NCBI GenBank assembly: GCA_014382535.1
Contig: JACNJN010000149.1
Coordinates: 1-46,969 of the forward strand
Length of the DNA stretch: 46,969 bases
Origin: Candidatus Desulfolinea nitratireducens
GTDB taxonomy: Bacteria > Chloroflexota > Anaerolineae > Anaerolineales > Villigracilaceae
Direction: 5' to 3'
Under the pieces are notes generated by a model that made no database searches, was not told where the DNA came from, and worked only from the letters and a program-made list of their open reading frames with translations. Below are positions 35,809-44,322 of this stretch, piece after piece. Numbering within the stretch: position 1 is the stretch's first letter; each line of letters begins with the position of its first letter. Made by a program: the position numbers and the translations under genes.

Positions 35809-36372
35809 ATGAAACGCTTCCTTTTTAATTTGATGTACCTCCACCACGCTCCCTGGGATAGCGGTATCTCGCCACCTGAATTATTCGAATTCATCGAAAC
35901 ACATCCTCCTGGACACGCCATCGACCTTGGCTGTGGTACGGGGACGAATGTAATCACTCTCGCTCAACATGGATGGCAAGTGAGCGGCGTCGATTTTGCA
36001 GCGCGCGCCATCAAAACTGCTCACCGAAAAGCCAAACATGCCAATATTGATGCCGATTTACACGTTAGCGATGTCACCAGGTTACATGGAATGACGGGTC
36101 CGTATGATCTTGCATTGGATATGGGCTGCTTTCATAATCTGGAATATAAAAAAGAAGATTATCTCCATCGGCTGGATCAAATTCTGGCTCCAGGTGGATT
36201 CTGGCTACTCTATGCCCACATGCTTTCGTCAGAGTTTGGAGACCAAAAACACGGTCTGTCAGCAGCTGAATTTGAAATTGCCTCTGCCCGATTCACTCTG
36301 ATCTCACGAACAGATAGTCTCGACAAGATCGGTCGTGATGCAGTCTGGGCTTTATTTCAAAAATCAGAATAA
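35809..36372 (+). CDS. Class I SAM-dependent methyltransferase (TehB-like)
   Basis: This 187-residue protein has motif I AIDLGCGTGTNVITLAQHG (about 43-61), the acidic residue in VSGVDFAARAI, and ALDMGCFHNLEYKKEDYLHR in the substrate region, then LAPGGFWLLYAHM. The length and layout resemble TehB/small thiopurine-type methyltransferases that act on small molecules, but the substrate is not shown. It follows mltG by 8 bp and is probably the end of that operon; a short GGCGG / CCGCC hairpin lies in the 47-bp gap before the next gene. Confidence 0.83.
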   Translation: MKRFLFNLMYLHHAPWDSGISPPELFEFIETHPPGHAIDLGCGTGTNVITLAQHGWQVSGVDFAARAIKTAHRKAKHANIDADLHVSDVTRLHGMTGPYDLALDMGCFHNLEYKKEDYLHRLDQILAPGGFWLLYAHMLSSEFGDQKHGLSAAEFEIASARFTLISRTDSLDKIGRDAVWALFQKSE

Positions 36373-36419
36373 TTTTTACAGGTAAAGGCGGGTCTAAAAT
36401 CCGCCTCAACATTATTATT

Positions 36420-37421
36420 ATGAAATTTCTTTTCATCTTCTTAGACGGCATCGGCCTTGGTGCTGATGATCCTGAAACAAATCCTTTTGCTCGGGCAAAA
36501 ATGCCAACATTGTACGCTCTGCTTGGCGGTCAATCAATGGTTGCATCCTCTGCGCCCCATCATGGCGAGCAAGCATCGCTGCTCTCATTGGATGCATCTC
36601 TCGGTGTGGATGGCCTTCCCCAATCCGCGACTGGGCAGGCAACGCTGCTGACCGGCATCAATATTCCCGCAGAGATCGGATATCACTACGGGCCAAAGCC
36701 AAATGCTGCCGTAAGGCAATATTTACTCAATGGGGATAGTTCACCACAAAGAGCACAATACCCTGACGGGCACACGAGAAACACAAAGGAAATACGTAAA
36801 CACTGGAATGGCACTATATTTTCATGGTTACGCGCAAATAATAAGACGGCTGCATTGCTCAGCGCATACCCTGAAGGTTATTTTAAAGGGATCAACTCCG
36901 GGAAACGACTATACTCTGCGATTCCCCTCGCTGTAACGGAGGCGGGGCTGCCCCTCTTTACCGCAGAAGATTTTTATGCTGGACGAGCCCTCTCAGCCGA
37001 TATTACCGGTGAAGGCTGGCGCCGGCTGCTCAAGGATGAAAATGCGCCTGTCCTTTCTCCGGAGGCCGCAGGCGCGAAACTGATTGAGCTGGCAACCCGA
37101 TACGATTTCTCGTTTTTTGAATATTGGGCCAGCGACTATGCCGGCCACCGGCAGGACATGAATTGGGCTGTAAAACAACTCGAAGATCTCGACGGGATCT
37201 TAGCTGGCCTGCTGGATACCATGCCAGATGACCTGCTGGTTCTGCTGACCTCCGATCATGGGAATATGGAAGACATCTCCACGCGACGGCACACGGGTGC
37301 ACCCGTGCCGGGCTTGCTGATCGGAACAAAGGGTCTCAGAGAGAGGTTTGTGGGGAATAACTCAGGTGGCATAAAAGACTTGACAGATATCACACCCGCA
37401 ATAAAACGAGTTTTCTCGTAG
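36420..37421 (+). CDS. Alkaline-phosphatase-superfamily metalloenzyme with a repeat-derived insertion
   Basis: This 333-residue protein belongs to the metalloenzyme superfamily of phosphopentomutase and phosphoglycerate mutase. Metal-site motifs are FLDGIGLG (D9), the nucleophile region QSATGQATLLTG (about 68-79), FEYWASDYAGHRQD and LLTSDHGNMED with its His, and RRHTGAPVPGLLIG near the end. Residues about 105-130 are an in-frame insertion flanked by AATGG duplications (36729-36733 and 36807-36811) and similar to the caccacaaag dispersed repeat. Without it the protein reads YLLNGTIFSWLRANNKTAAL, the natural family continuity. The insert has no clear structure. The substrate is unknown; the gene may still be active. 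Confidence 0.85.
   Translation: MKFLFIFLDGIGLGADDPETNPFARAKMPTLYALLGGQSMVASSAPHHGEQASLLSLDASLGVDGLPQSATGQATLLTGINIPAEIGYHYGPKPNAAVRQYLLNGDSSPQRAQYPDGHTRNTKEIRKHWNGTIFSWLRANNKTAALLSAYPEGYFKGINSGKRLYSAIPLAVTEAGLPLFTAEDFYAGRALSADITGEGWRRLLKDENAPVLSPEAAGAKLIELATRYDFSFFEYWASDYAGHRQDMNWAVKQLEDLDGILAGLLDTMPDDLLVLLTSDHGNMEDISTRRHTGAPVPGLLIGTKGLRERFVGNNSGGIKDLTDITPAIKRVFS
36729..36811 (+). repeat. 78-bp repeat-derived insertion in a coding sequence, with 5-bp duplicated target
   Basis: AATGG occurs at 36729-36733 and 36807-36811. Between them is a 73-bp segment carrying tcaccacaaaga and gaaacacaaagga, both shared with the minus strand of 16257-16320. The unit of insert plus one target copy is 78 bp, 26 codons, so the frame is kept. 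Confidence 0.75.
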
Positions 37422-37426
37422 CTTGA

Positions 37427-37432
37427 TATAAT
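37427..37432 (+). promoter_or_regulatory. Candidate -10 box between the metalloenzyme gene and gcdH
   Basis: TATAAT with no convincing -35. It is 140 bp from the gcdH start and the inverted repeat at 37472-37518 lies between them. Confidence 0.3.
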
Positions 37433-37471
37433 GAATAAATGACTGACGCAAAACACCTTTTCCCTTACAGT

Positions 37472-37518
37472 AATGCTCTGCGTTACGGCTTGTCTCCAAT
37501 ACCCCAACGCAGAGCATT
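37472..37518. repeat. Perfect 13-bp inverted repeat upstream of gcdH
   Basis: aatgctctgcgtt at 37472-37484 and aacgcagagcatt at 37506-37518, separated by 21 bases. It could be another dispersed palindrome or an operator; there is no T-tail, so a terminator is unlikely. Confidence 0.6.
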
Positions 37519-37571
37519 GGGACAAAGGTTACAGAATGCGTAAATCATAATTAAAAAAAACAGAGGTGATT

Positions 37572-38753
37572 ATGGCAAAGCAAACTTTTAAATGGGACGA
37601 TCCCTTTTTGCTCAACGAGCAGCTGGATGATGAAGAACGGATGATCCGTGATACTGCACGGAGATTTTGTCAGGATAAATTGATGCCGGGCATTATCGAG
37701 GCAAACCGCAACGAGACCTTTGATCGAGAGATCATGACCGAAATGGGTGGTATGGGTCTCCTCGGTTCCACAATTCCTGAAGAATATGGTGGGTCGGGCT
37801 TGAGTTATGTCGTTTATGGTCTGATTGCCCGCGAAGTGGAGCGCGTGGATAGCGGCTATCGCAGCGCCATGAGCGTCCAAAGCTCATTGGTGATGCACCC
37901 CATTTACACCTATGGGACCGAGGAACAGCGTCGTAAATATCTGCCAAAACTGGCCAGTGGAGAGTGGGTCGGCTGTTTCGGCCTGACCGAACCCAATCAC
38001 GGCAGTGACCCTGGCAGCATGGAGACCCGCGCGAAAAAAGTGGATGGCGGTTGGATCCTGCATGGCAGCAAAACCTGGATCACAAATTCTTCTATTGCGG
38101 ATGTCTTCGTTGTTTGGGCAAAAGCCAGCACAGACGGAGAGATTCACGGCTTCATTCTTGAGAAAGGGATGAAGGGATTAAGCGCTCCGAAGATCGAAGG
38201 GAAGTTCAGCCTGCGCGCCAGTGTCACTGGGGAGATCGTGATGGATGAAGTCTTTGTCCCTGACGAGAATTTTTTCCAAAATGTGGTTGGTCTGAAAGGT
38301 CCGTTTGGTTGTTTAAACAGGGCCCGTTATGGCATTTCGTGGGGCGCTTTAGGCGCAGCTGAATTTTGCTGGCATGCGGCACGACAATACACTTTGGACC
38401 GTCCGCAGTTTGGACGTCCGCTTGCAGCCAACCAACTGATCCAGCTCAAACTGGCAAATATGATGACAGAAATCACACTGGGCTTGCAAAGTGTCTTACG
38501 CGTGGGACGTTTGATGGATGAGGGAAAATTCACCCCTGAGATGATCTCGCTGGTCAAACGCAATTCATGTGGCAAGGCCCTTGAAATTGCCCGCCATGCG
38601 CGTGATATGCATGGTGCCAATGGTGTCTCAGATGAGTATCATATTATCCGTCATCTGATGAACCTTGAATCGGTTAACACCTATGAAGGCACGAATGATA
38701 TCCATGCGCTGATACTTGGCAAAGCACAGACGGGTATTCAGGCTTTCTTATAA
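37572..38753 (+). CDS. gcdH: Glutaryl-CoA dehydrogenase-like acyl-CoA dehydrogenase
   Basis: This 393-residue flavoenzyme is close to GcdH throughout: [13 protein letters not shown] at the start, then [70 protein letters not shown] and [15 protein letters not shown] with the catalytic Glu (near 372). It oxidises an acyl-CoA, probably glutaryl-CoA (and may decarboxylate it to crotonyl-CoA), in lysine or aromatic breakdown, and passes electrons to ETF. The ATG at 37572 follows AGAGGTG; a GTG two codons earlier is less likely. The etfBA genes follow after 260 bp. Confidence 0.92.
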   Translation: MAKQTFKWDDPFLLNEQLDDEERMIRDTARRFCQDKLMPGIIEANRNETFDREIMTEMGGMGLLGSTIPEEYGGSGLSYVVYGLIAREVERVDSGYRSAMSVQSSLVMHPIYTYGTEEQRRKYLPKLASGEWVGCFGLTEPNHGSDPGSMETRAKKVDGGWILHGSKTWITNSSIADVFVVWAKASTDGEIHGFILEKGMKGLSAPKIEGKFSLRASVTGEIVMDEVFVPDENFFQNVVGLKGPFGCLNRARYGISWGALGAAEFCWHAARQYTLDRPQFGRPLAANQLIQLKLANMMTEITLGLQSVLRVGRLMDEGKFTPEMISLVKRNSCGKALEIARHARDMHGANGVSDEYHIIRHLMNLESVNTYEGTNDIHALILGKAQTGIQAFL

Positions 38754-39013
38754 GGCAACCTATAAAAAATACGCAAAACTGCACAGAGGTTATCAATCCC
38801 TGGCTCAATTGCATTTAGCCTCCTTTTCCACCTCAATTACCGGTCGCTTTTATTTTTTGGGATATAATCATGCAAAGTTTCACAAATCATATATTTTTCT
38901 GGAAAAACATGAATTTCTCACCAACTGATAAATCAACCATGATTGAAAAGATGGTCTGAGATTCCATGAACAACTTCCCAATCTTCAAGCATTAAAACAT
39001 AAGGAGAGACATC
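38754..39013 (+). promoter_or_regulatory. Leader region of etfBA, with a candidate -10 box
   Basis: No gene is supported in these 260 bp. TATAAT occurs at 38863-38868, about 145 bp before etfB, without a clear -35. AAGGAGAG at 39001-39008 is the etfB ribosome site. The remaining leader shows no riboswitch structure I can name. Confidence 0.35.
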
Positions 39014-39772
39014 TTGAAAATCGTAGTCTGTGTCAAACAAGTGCCAGACTCCGCGGCAAATCTCGTCGCGGAGAACGGAGTAGCCTCCTGGGGCGATGCA
39101 CCACTGGTCATCAACCCATGGGATGAGTACGCTGTTGAAGCGGCACTCAATATGGGCGGGGACGTAACCGTCGTCAGCATGGGCGATGAAAACGCCAAAG
39201 AAGCCCTCAAACACGCCCTTGCGATGGGTTGCCAGGAAGCAATTCTGGTTTCTGACCCCGCCCTCGCCAATGTCGATACGCAGGGAGCTGCCAAAGCTCT
39301 CGCCGCCGCCATTGAAAAGATCGGCGATGTAAAAATGGCCTTCTTTGGCCGCCAGGCCATTGATGGTGATGCCGGAATTACCCCTGCGCAGACTGCACGC
39401 GTGCTGGGATGGCCTGCACTCACCTTCACCGCGTCCATCGCAGTGGATGGTGATTCTGTAAAAGTTGAGCGATCAGTGGAAGAAGGTCGCCAGACCGTCA
39501 GCGCAAACCTGCCCGCTGTCTTCAGCATTGTCAAGGATTATGGCGAGCCACGCTACCCCTCCTTTATGGGAATTCGCAAAGCTTCAAAAGCCGAAATCCC
39601 CCTTTGGGGACTGACAGATCTTGGCATAGAAGCCCCTGCTTCGGTTGTCGAATGGCCCGAGCTCAATAACCCGCCGGCTAAAGACGTCAGCGTCGAGATC
39701 ATCGAAGGCGGCAGCCCCACCGAGATCGCCGAAAAACTGGCCGACAAAATCATGGCGGAGAAAATCCTATGA
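39014..39772 (+). CDS. etfB: Electron transfer flavoprotein, beta subunit
   Basis: This 252-residue subunit opens with KIVVCVKQVPDSAAN, as in ETF-beta, and carries NPWDEYAVEAAL, ATGSATIDGD-like GRQAIDGDAGITPAQTARVL and the RQTVSANLPAVFSIVKDYGEPRYPSF signature. It binds AMP (or a second FAD in bifurcating forms) and pairs with EtfA to carry electrons from acyl-CoA dehydrogenases. The TTG start at 39014 follows AAGGAGAG by 5 bases. It overlaps etfA by 4 bp (ATGA), coupling their translation. Confidence 0.96.
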   Translation: MKIVVCVKQVPDSAANLVAENGVASWGDAPLVINPWDEYAVEAALNMGGDVTVVSMGDENAKEALKHALAMGCQEAILVSDPALANVDTQGAAKALAAAIEKIGDVKMAFFGRQAIDGDAGITPAQTARVLGWPALTFTASIAVDGDSVKVERSVEEGRQTVSANLPAVFSIVKDYGEPRYPSFMGIRKASKAEIPLWGLTDLGIEAPASVVEWPELNNPPAKDVSVEIIEGGSPTEIAEKLADKIMAEKIL

Positions 39773-40788
39773 AAACCTGGGTATATATTGACCACTTTAA
39801 AGGGGAGGCCGTTCCTGCATCCTGGGAGACTATTGGCGCGGCAAAATCTCTGGGTAGCGACGTCACGGCTGTTATCCTCGGCACGGGCGTAGACGCGCTA
39901 GCCAAGGCCGCATTTGAATATGGTGCGGATGAAGTCGTGCTGGCAGATAATTCTGCTCTCGAAGATTTTCGCGTCGAAGCGTACGCAAACGCCCTTTCCC
40001 CGCTCGTTACAGACGCAGCCCCCGGCTTGCTTCTCTTCCCCACTACATCCCGGGGACGTGAGCTGGCTGGCATGGTCGCCATTGATCTGAATACCGGCGT
40101 CCTCGTAGACGTGATTGCAATGGAACTCGACGGAGATAAAGTCGTTGCCACGCGTCCGATCTACGCAGGCAAATTGCTCCAGAAAACAGTATGCAATGCC
40201 AGCCCACAGATCATCACGGTACGTGGCCGCATATTCGCCAAGCCTGAAGCCGAACCCGGACGCTCGGGAACTCTGACCAAAGTTGACGTCAACGTAGGTG
40301 ATGCACCGACAACTGTCGAAGGTTATGGCGAATCCACTGGCGGAGTCAGCCTGGCAGATGCGGGCGTGATCGTCTCTGGTGGACGTGGTGTCTCCAATAA
40401 CCCCAATCTGACTCCCCCAGATGGGATGAGCGACGACGAAGCAGAAGTCTGGCGAGCCCAGCAGGGCTTTGCGCTGATCACAGATTTGGCGGGTGTCCTC
40501 AATGCCGCTGTTGGCGCCTCCCGCGCAGCCGTGGATGCGAATTATATCCCCTATGCCAACCAGGTTGGACAAACCGGTAAGGTCGTCAGCCCCGACCTCT
40601 ATATCGCCAATGGCATTTCTGGTGCCATCCAGCACCTGGCCGGTATGCGCAACTCCAAGGTCATCGTAGCGATCAACAAAGATCCCGATGCTCCCATCTT
40701 CAAAATGGCGCGCTATGGCGTGGTTGGTGATCTCCACGAGATCGTTCCCGCGCTGACCGTTGCGATGAAAGCAAAACTCGGTAAGTAA
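39769..40788 (+). CDS. etfA: Electron transfer flavoprotein, alpha subunit
   Basis: This 339-residue subunit has the N-terminal ETF domain (about 1-190) and the C-terminal FAD domain with [58 protein letters not shown] and [23 protein letters not shown]. It accepts electrons from GcdH-like and other dehydrogenases and passes them to a quinone oxidoreductase or ferredoxin-linked partner not in the window. It overlaps etfB by 4 bp and ends in a terminator at 40805. Confidence 0.97.
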   Translation: MKTWVYIDHFKGEAVPASWETIGAAKSLGSDVTAVILGTGVDALAKAAFEYGADEVVLADNSALEDFRVEAYANALSPLVTDAAPGLLLFPTTSRGRELAGMVAIDLNTGVLVDVIAMELDGDKVVATRPIYAGKLLQKTVCNASPQIITVRGRIFAKPEAEPGRSGTLTKVDVNVGDAPTTVEGYGESTGGVSLADAGVIVSGGRGVSNNPNLTPPDGMSDDEAEVWRAQQGFALITDLAGVLNAAVGASRAAVDANYIPYANQVGQTGKVVSPDLYIANGISGAIQHLAGMRNSKVIVAINKDPDAPIFKMARYGVVGDLHEIVPALTVAMKAKLGK

Positions 40789-40804
40789 GATTAACTTCCT
40801 GACC

Positions 40805-40842
40805 AAAAATCACCCTTGGAAATCAATCAAGGGTGATTTTTT
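40805..40842 (+). terminator. Rho-independent terminator after etfA
   Basis: Stem AAAAATCACCCTTG / CAAGGGTGATTTTTT with a short loop. The symmetrical A- and T-runs could also serve the opposite strand, which ends at 40996. Confidence 0.87.
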
Positions 40843-40889
40843 ATTACTGATGCAGTTTTTTGATTTAATATCCATCCCAAAATTATCCC

Positions 40890-40934
40890 GTAGTGGCGGC
40901 TTTAGTCACCCTTTACGGCTGAAGCCGTTACTAC
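40890..40934. repeat. Imperfect palindromic repeat between etfA and the NicO fusion gene
   Basis: gtagtggcggctttag pairs with ctgaagccgttactac across a 13-base loop. It resembles short dispersed palindromes of this kind seen in Chloroflexota; only one copy is in this window. Confidence 0.5.
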
Positions 40935-40995
40935 AAAAGAATTTTAGGACAGGTTCTAAATAAATCCTTTGGATCGTGGTTATACAATAATTAAA

Positions 40996-43557
40996 TTATC
41001 GCTTCGAGATAAACCAACTCGGATTTTCCCCCGGAGCGGCAACCTGAATCACCTCGTTGGTCTCCAGATCAAAGATTCGAATTTGCGAAGGGGCCTGGGT
41101 GCTGGCAACAGCATACGCCCGGTACAGGAGATAGCGTCCATCCGCTGACCAAGCCACAGGTCCATGCGTGGTTTCGGTGTCGCTGGTCAGGGGCCGGGCT
41201 TCACTCCCATCCGGACGACTGACCCAAAGTTGGTCTCCGCTGGGAGGTCGGGAAAGAGTCCACTCTCCGCGGGAAAACGAGATCCATTCTCCATCTTTTG
41301 ACCAGGTGGGATTAGTATCATCAAAATACTCCTCAGAGGGCAAAGCCTGAAGGCTGCGATCCTGCAAATCAAATAATGAAATCTTGCTGAGATAAATATC
41401 ACCGACAAATTGCAAATCGGCCTGCAAAAAATGCATGGCGTTGGGTGACCAGGCTGCCGCCGAGCCGATCTCGGTTGGGAGGGTTTGGCGTTCTCCGGTA
41501 TCAAGGTTATAAATTTGGATTTCCAGGGGATTGGCAGAGGTATAACTCAACCAGTTTCCATCAAAAGACCAGCGCGGATTATAAGCAGGCATTTGGGCAT
41601 CCTGAAAAACAGGCTGAGGCTCTTTTGTATTGAGATCCAGCCACCACATGGAGGGGATTCCCAAATAAGCTTGCTCATCCCCAAACTCGAGACGGCTATA
41701 AAGAATCTGCTCCTGATTCGGTGACCAAAGAATATCCGAACAGGATTCTTCAGCACAGCTCAGGATGTGTTCCGGCTCCGATATATCCGCATTCCAAAAC
41801 CAGAGTTCAGAGCCTTTCTTACCATCGGGGGTGGAATAGATCAGACTTCGTCCATCAGGTGAAACGCTGTAGCTCCAGACTCCATTTTTACCATCAGTAA
41901 TTTGCCGTGCTTCACCCCCTGAAGCCGGGATAAGGAAAAGCTGTTTATGATATGCCTCATCAATCGCGAGATATATAACCTCAGCTTTCTCAAGATCAAA
42001 ATCACTGGAGCTTCCAAGGTATAAAATACCAGGTGGGAATTTATTGATCGCACTGACACTCAGGGCTGCTCCAAGCCCCAACACAACCAATGCACTGATG
42101 ACGGGAACAATATATGAAACACGGCTAAACCATTGAAGGCGGGAAAATATTTCTTTGCCTCGCACCATGACGATCCCGATCAGGATCAATACAACCGCCA
42201 GCCCTAAACTGAATGAAACGATCAGCCCTAGCCCAAAAGCGATCCGGTTAATCGTCACCGCGATCAACAGGATGGCAATTGCATCCGGGCAGGGAACCAG
42301 ACCGCCACTGATTCCCAGGGCGATCAGTGAACGCCAACTTATCCCGGAGAGCGGATTTGCTGCCACGGCGGCTACTCCTCGAGGCACAGGAATGGCACCA
42401 AATTGCGAAGGATCATGGCTGTGAGCTGGCCCCGGTTCGCTGATATTTTCATCCAGCACGAGGCGAACTCGGTTCTCAGATTTTTCGATCCGCTTTGGGG
42501 AGGGATTTTGATTTCTACTTTTACGCTCTATGTAAAAATCCCGCAATCTTGGGACAAGGAGCGCAATCCCCAAAACAAGAATCAACACCCCGGAGATCAG
42601 CTCCAGTGTCGGGAAAATTTGCGCCGGCATAAAATATTGCGAAAGGGAGAGAGTCGCCAAACCCAGGGCAAAGACAGAACCTGTATGCACCAGCGTGACC
42701 AATAGCCCTAAAACTATGGCGTGATATGCCTTCCCTTGCGAACCAACCAGATATGCAGCGACAATCGTCTTTCCGTGCCCGGGACTGAGCGCATGCAGGG
42801 CCCCAAGAAGCAAGGCAATTACATAGGCTGCCATAAATAGAAGCGGAGAAATATCCGGTGTACGCAAAAAGCCTTCGAGAATTGCCAGAAATCCCTGTTG
42901 ATTCTCGGCCTGCCTGGCAGCTTCTTCAGCCGCCGCACCCAGTCCCAGAGCCTCCACCACAGGTGGAATGGAGGGCTGGCCGCTCTCCCAGAAACTCTCA
43001 CCATCGTTGATATTCTCCCCGAAAGTTACCTTCAAAAAACCATTATCCTGCTCGGGTGCAGCAAAACTGATCCCCTCTTCGGTATTGATCGTGTACCAGT
43101 TCAGGCTGTTTTGGCTATTAAATTCATTCAGCAAAATCAGCTCTTGTCCACCAGAATGATCTATGCCGGCGGGCCAATCGGTGTGCAGCTCGATCAGGAT
43201 CTGCTCTTCACCGGCTCGGAGCAAATCCAGCTCATCAGGCCATGAAACGGAAGCAAGCTCAAAACTCAGAGAGATATCGTCGAGTTTTACAGAAAAACCC
43301 TTCAAGAGCGGAGCAATCCAACTTTCCGCCTCCTCCACCGAAATCGAATCATCCCCATTACCATCCGCCTCCTGCCAAATCACATGAGTCACAATTGGCC
43401 CGGGCATAAAGCTCCACAAAATCTGCATATCCTTTGCTGAAAGATTGACCGCAATCGTGTGAAAATACATATCGGCAGGATGTGCCTGAGCGGTTTGCGG
43501 CATTAAAAGAGAGAGAATAAATGCTGCAAATAAAAATGGCTTGATCAGTTTTTTCAT
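40996..43557 (-). CDS. NicO/RcnA-type metal permease with EF-hand-containing N-terminal domain and TolB-like propeller
   Basis: This 853-residue protein has a signal peptide (about 1-25) and an extracytoplasmic domain to about 215, which contains a canonical EF-hand loop D65-G-N-G-D-D-S-I-S-V-E-E76. The membrane core is of the nickel/cobalt exporter family: HALSPGHGKTIVAAYL (near 255), LVTLVHTGSVFALG and, after a His-containing loop (PAHSHDPSQ, about 385-395), GISGGLVPCPDAIAILL (near 415). After the last helix (about 480-500), residues about 515-850 form PD40/TolB-type propeller repeats: SVSPDGRSLIYSTPDGKKGS, ILWSPNQEQILYS, PRWSFDGNWLSYTS and PTWSKDGEWISFSRG. It probably exports metal ions, with the propeller outside binding a partner. 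It overlaps the PHP gene start unit by 4 bp (ATGA). Confidence 0.85.
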   Translation of the reverse strand: MKKLIKPFLFAAFILSLLMPQTAQAHPADMYFHTIAVNLSAKDMQILWSFMPGPIVTHVIWQEADGNGDDSISVEEAESWIAPLLKGFSVKLDDISLSFELASVSWPDELDLLRAGEEQILIELHTDWPAGIDHSGGQELILLNEFNSQNSLNWYTINTEEGISFAAPEQDNGFLKVTFGENINDGESFWESGQPSIPPVVEALGLGAAAEEAARQAENQQGFLAILEGFLRTPDISPLLFMAAYVIALLLGALHALSPGHGKTIVAAYLVGSQGKAYHAIVLGLLVTLVHTGSVFALGLATLSLSQYFMPAQIFPTLELISGVLILVLGIALLVPRLRDFYIERKSRNQNPSPKRIEKSENRVRLVLDENISEPGPAHSHDPSQFGAIPVPRGVAAVAANPLSGISWRSLIALGISGGLVPCPDAIAILLIAVTINRIAFGLGLIVSFSLGLAVVLILIGIVMVRGKEIFSRLQWFSRVSYIVPVISALVVLGLGAALSVSAINKFPPGILYLGSSSDFDLEKAEVIYLAIDEAYHKQLFLIPASGGEARQITDGKNGVWSYSVSPDGRSLIYSTPDGKKGSELWFWNADISEPEHILSCAEESCSDILWSPNQEQILYSRLEFGDEQAYLGIPSMWWLDLNTKEPQPVFQDAQMPAYNPRWSFDGNWLSYTSANPLEIQIYNLDTGERQTLPTEIGSAAAWSPNAMHFLQADLQFVGDIYLSKISLFDLQDRSLQALPSEEYFDDTNPTWSKDGEWISFSRGEWTLSRPPSGDQLWVSRPDGSEARPLTSDTETTHGPVAWSADGRYLLYRAYAVASTQAPSQIRIFDLETNEVIQVAAPGENPSWFISKR

Positions 43558-44210
43558 AAAGAGCGTGAGGTTATTTTACGAAGGACGGCATATCTCGAGG
43601 CCGCCCGCGCCAAAATTCCGGATCTGCGAGTCTGTGCCACCCCCTGACGGATAACCGCCCGCAATTCTTCCGGACCCTCAAATTGCGGGAGCGTTAAAGT
43701 AGCGCGTCCCAACTCGAAAAGCGAGTGCGCGTCTGAGCCCACCGTTGAGGCGACACCGTGCCTGGCGGCAAACTCATCTGCCTGATGATTCATGTCTGGC
43801 AATAAACAGCGCGCGTTGAAGGTTTCAATCGCATCGATGAACGGCAGAATTTCCAGCAGATCGCCCTCCTGCCAATGTCCACGGCGGGTGGAATCAAAAG
43901 GATGCGAAACACTGATAAAGGCTCCCTGCTCCTTCAAACGCCGGATGGCGTCCTGTGGCGATAGCCCCGCCGGAATTTCCTCGGTAACGTACGCAGCCAG
44001 GAGCTCTCCCTTCGTCGTCATAATTTCTTCTCCGACAATGACCAACCCTGGAGCCATCTTTTGCGCTTCCACCGCCCCGGCAATGGTATTATGATCCGTG
44101 ATAACAATACGATCGATCCCCTTGCGAATACAAGTCTCAACGAGTCGAGCTGGTGCAACGAGGGAATCTTTTGAATAAATGGTGTGACAATGGAATTCTA
44201 TACTTATCAT
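43554..44210 (-). CDS. PHP-domain metal-dependent phosphoesterase
   Basis: This 218-residue PHP protein has the metal-site blocks IEFHCHTIYSKDS (about 4-16), RIVITDHNTI (about 33-42), the conserved Glu in VIVGEEIMTTKGELLAAYV, ISVSHPFDSTRRGHW and TVGSDAHSLFELG. Family members hydrolyse phosphoesters of nucleotides or small sugars. The ATG at 44210 gives the normal family start; an upstream in-frame ATG at 44237 adds nine weak residues. It overlaps the next minus-strand gene by 4 bp, so the two are translated together. Its upstream region faces the strong promoter at 44231. Confidence 0.88.
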   Translation of the reverse strand: MISIEFHCHTIYSKDSLVAPARLVETCIRKGIDRIVITDHNTIAGAVEAQKMAPGLVIVGEEIMTTKGELLAAYVTEEIPAGLSPQDAIRRLKEQGAFISVSHPFDSTRRGHWQEGDLLEILPFIDAIETFNARCLLPDMNHQADEFAARHGVASTVGSDAHSLFELGRATLTLPQFEGPEELRAVIRQGVAQTRRSGILARAASRYAVLRKITSRSL

Positions 44211-44230
44211 AATTGTCAATTCAGATATGC

Positions 44231-44259
44231 TTGACAAGCATATTCCCTAATTATATACT
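44231..44259 (+). promoter_or_regulatory. Consensus sigma-70-type promoter of the SPFH operon
   Basis: TTGACA (44231-44236), an exact 17-bp spacer, TATACT (44254-44259). The start point near 44266 leaves a leader of about 55 bases before the ATG at 44323. It is the best promoter visible in the window. Confidence 0.8.
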
Positions 44260-44322
44260 TGCAGAGTTAGTAACATGCACTAACGAGGAAGAGGGATTTT
44301 TAAAAGAGATGATGGCCAGGCT

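Noticed and set aside
39898-40806. Minus-strand open frame of 302 codons under etfA
   Set aside because: etfA is conserved on the plus strand with ATGA coupling to etfB; the opposite frame has no motifs.
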